Position numbers and translations under genes: made by a program. Below, one piece after another: positions 62,158 to 64,000 of a DNA stretch of 64,000 bases (position 1 is its first letter; every line of letters begins with the position of its first letter). The notes under the pieces are model-generated. The model worked only from the letters and a program-made list of their open reading frames with translations, did not search any database and had not been told where the DNA came from. Origin of the DNA: Toxotes chatareus. Taxonomy: Eukaryota > Chordata > Actinopteri > Toxotidae. The stretch lies in assembly GCA_016801885.1 (NCBI GenBank), contig CM028901.1, positions 15,201,095-15,265,094 of the forward strand, in the 5' to 3' direction.

Positions 62158-64000
62158 GTCACTTTAAAAACAAACCCTAACAGCATTTTTTTTTAAATAC
62201 CCAAATTTTAGGGGATGTAGGTGGAAGTAAACAAGATCTTTGTCCAGAGTGAAGTGAGCGATTAAAAAAAGCAAATGCGAAAGCTTTTTTTTTTAATGAT
62301 TGTCTGAATCACTAATGTCGTTTTGTGTGTTTGTGTTTTTAAATGCACTGATGTAATTTCCTCTTCTGTGAGGCTTTTAAAGGTTTGCCACAAAGGACTT
62401 GAGGGATTCTTTTTTTTTTTCCTGTCTGACTAATTTTAGGTTTGAAATGAAACACTTAAAAACTGCCCATCCTCTCTATGCTAACAAAAGTCGTGTGCAC
62501 AGATGTAAACACACACGGGAAAAAAAAGAAAAGCTCATCTGAGTGAGAGGCTGAATGCATGCAGCAGCCAATACATCATCCTCATCGTTTCATAAATGCA
62601 GCCATTTAAGAGTCTAAACAGCTCCACTAATCAACAGCGTCTGGATCTGTGGTTGCTCTATATTTAGCTCCCCAGTTCTCACATCGCAATTCTCTGCTCA
62701 GCCCACCTACAGAACTCCTAATACATTTCTGGAGAAGCTCAGAAAAAAAAAAAAGTTTAATAATGGCAACTGCTTAGATTAGTCTCCATGGTAATGACAC
62801 CGAACTTACAGTATCATCACTGTGCTCATCACACAGGCCCCGCACAGGCACAGAGAAATCTTTTCTGAAGGCTGCATGACGGCAGAATTTCTCTACATAT
62901 TCTAAAGTGGCAGCAGAGAAATCAGACGCTAACAAAGTTGGGATGAGTGAGGGAAGTTGAAGAGGATTAATCGACTGGCAGCTGATTCCACGAGCCCAAA
63001 CTAAAAATACTCACCACAGTCTGGATATACAGTATTGTCTCTTAGCTGGTTTGTGCTGCCTGTAGTGTGGAAAGGTGCCATACATCATCCATACATCACT
63101 GACAGGAACACTGACAAGGTATTTACAACACACTGCCTCACAACAGAGAATATAAATCACCAAAATCAATACATAAAGAATTTGGTCATTTTAACTTCAA
63201 TTATTCTAATAAATGTGTCATTAACTCTGTTGTTTTCTCAAATTTGAATCTATTATTTAGATGCTTTGTGTCATTTATTATATTTTAGTGATTAGTGTCT
63301 TCAGAGGACAGAAATGTTGGTCTTCATATTATTTTCTTCCAACATCAGGACTGAACTCAGACCCTCAGCTTTCAAGCCAACGTGGACAGGTGCCACTCAC
63401 AGTATGCAGGTGCCTCAGATTGGTCAAACAACGCAGCCAGTTATCAGTCACTTCCTTATAGAAAGCAGCATATATCATTTAGAAAAGCAGAAGCTGTACT
63501 AATGCTCCTTCTGTTCTGAAGACGTGGAGGATTAAGTATTTATTTATTTACTATCTCTTTTTATTATTCTGTTCTATTATTATTGTGTGATTCTGTTACC
63601 AAATAGAAAACAAACAAGAAAAGGAGGAGTGTTTCATAAGAAGCTGCCGTGTGGCTCACATCGCTTCAGCAAAGAATCAGAGGCAGAACACTGTGACGAG
63701 CTGAGTTTAACATAAATGGCCAGAGCAGGAAAAAACAAAAAACAAACTGCGGTCAAGGCCATTTCTATCAGTGAGGACACAGAGGTCATGTTTTCAGGGA
63801 AATCTGGGGACCGCCGAGACTCGAGGAGGAGTTTAGATCCTACAAATACACACAAACAGTTCTCATTCTTATCTTTTTTTCAATCAATATGTATAAATAA
63901 AATGAAAGGATTTTTTTTTTTCCCCCCAAAAAGAATTTTACTATTTCTCCACCACAATTACAGTCCTGACAGTGTGGACAGGGGCTTTGAAAGCTTTGCC

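Larger units (their letters stand above)
59311..64000. other. upstream non-coding region of kcnk9
   Basis: No recognised coding exon is seen. It contains the RE1-like site at 60531, a candidate inverted-repeat element at about 60636-61216, a 29-base T run at 62126-62154, and scattered short T or A runs. Next in human order would be TRAPPC9, but I could not identify any of its exons here. Confidence 0.5.

Noticed and set aside
63634..63855. Minus-strand frame with a hydrophobic stretch (SSLIEMALTAVCFLFFPALA) after a fair acceptor
   Set aside because: It could be a terminal exon, but there is no recognised family, no partner exon in the window, and no match to TRAPPC9 that I can recall. Left undecided rather than called.
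1..64000. tRNA, rRNA, CRISPR array or viral genome segment
   Set aside because: No cloverleaf with A/B boxes, no rRNA-like stretch, no regularly spaced repeats and no retroviral gene order was seen.

Overview
The window looks like nuclear DNA from a ray-finned fish, most likely a percomorph teleost. It is AT-rich and intron-rich, the coding exons are short and bounded by GT/AG signals, and several dispersed repeats resemble ones I remember from percomorph genomes. All recognised protein genes lie on the minus strand. In minus-strand 5'->3' order they are kcnk9, then an uncharacterised gene, then the 5' part of col22a1. As I recall, human 8q24.3 also has KCNK9 next to COL22A1, so this is conserved vertebrate synteny. 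I see no operon-like, CRISPR or prokaryotic feature.

Positions 1-13180 hold the 5' end of col22a1 (collagen alpha-1(XXII) chain). There is a TATA-like box, a non-coding first exon, an exon with the start codon and signal peptide, one large von Willebrand factor A exon, a small linker exon and two exons entering the thrombospondin-like (TSPN/laminin-G-like) domain. Reading frame and splice phase agree across all five coding exons. The rest of the gene lies beyond position 1. The first intron contains two adjacent near-perfect inverted repeats.

Positions 13180-21000 contain an intergenic stretch and then an unrecognised gene with a convincing 369-codon last exon and at least one upstream coding exon. 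Its 5' end is unresolved. Positions 21000-27750 are repeat-rich non-coding sequence, including the likely 3' UTR of kcnk9.

Positions 27754-58968 are kcnk9, encoding the acid-sensitive two-pore-domain K+ channel TASK-3. It has two coding exons split inside the first selectivity filter by an intron of about 30 kb. The joined product is 388 residues, and TASK-3 landmarks (N53, E70, H98, G236 and the 243-248 motif) fall at the same numbers as in the human protein as I remember it. The intron carries dispersed repeats, microsatellites and a dead hAT-family transposase copy. Upstream of the start codon lie a GC-rich leader, a near-consensus RE1/NRSE silencer site at 60531-60551, and further non-coding repeat-bearing DNA to the end of the window.

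The genes do not form one pathway. kcnk9 acts in neuronal membrane excitability and col22a1 in extracellular matrix at tissue junctions. The best candidates for undescribed biology are the gene between them, the paired hairpins in col22a1 intron 1, and the inverted repeat that ends the hAT relic.
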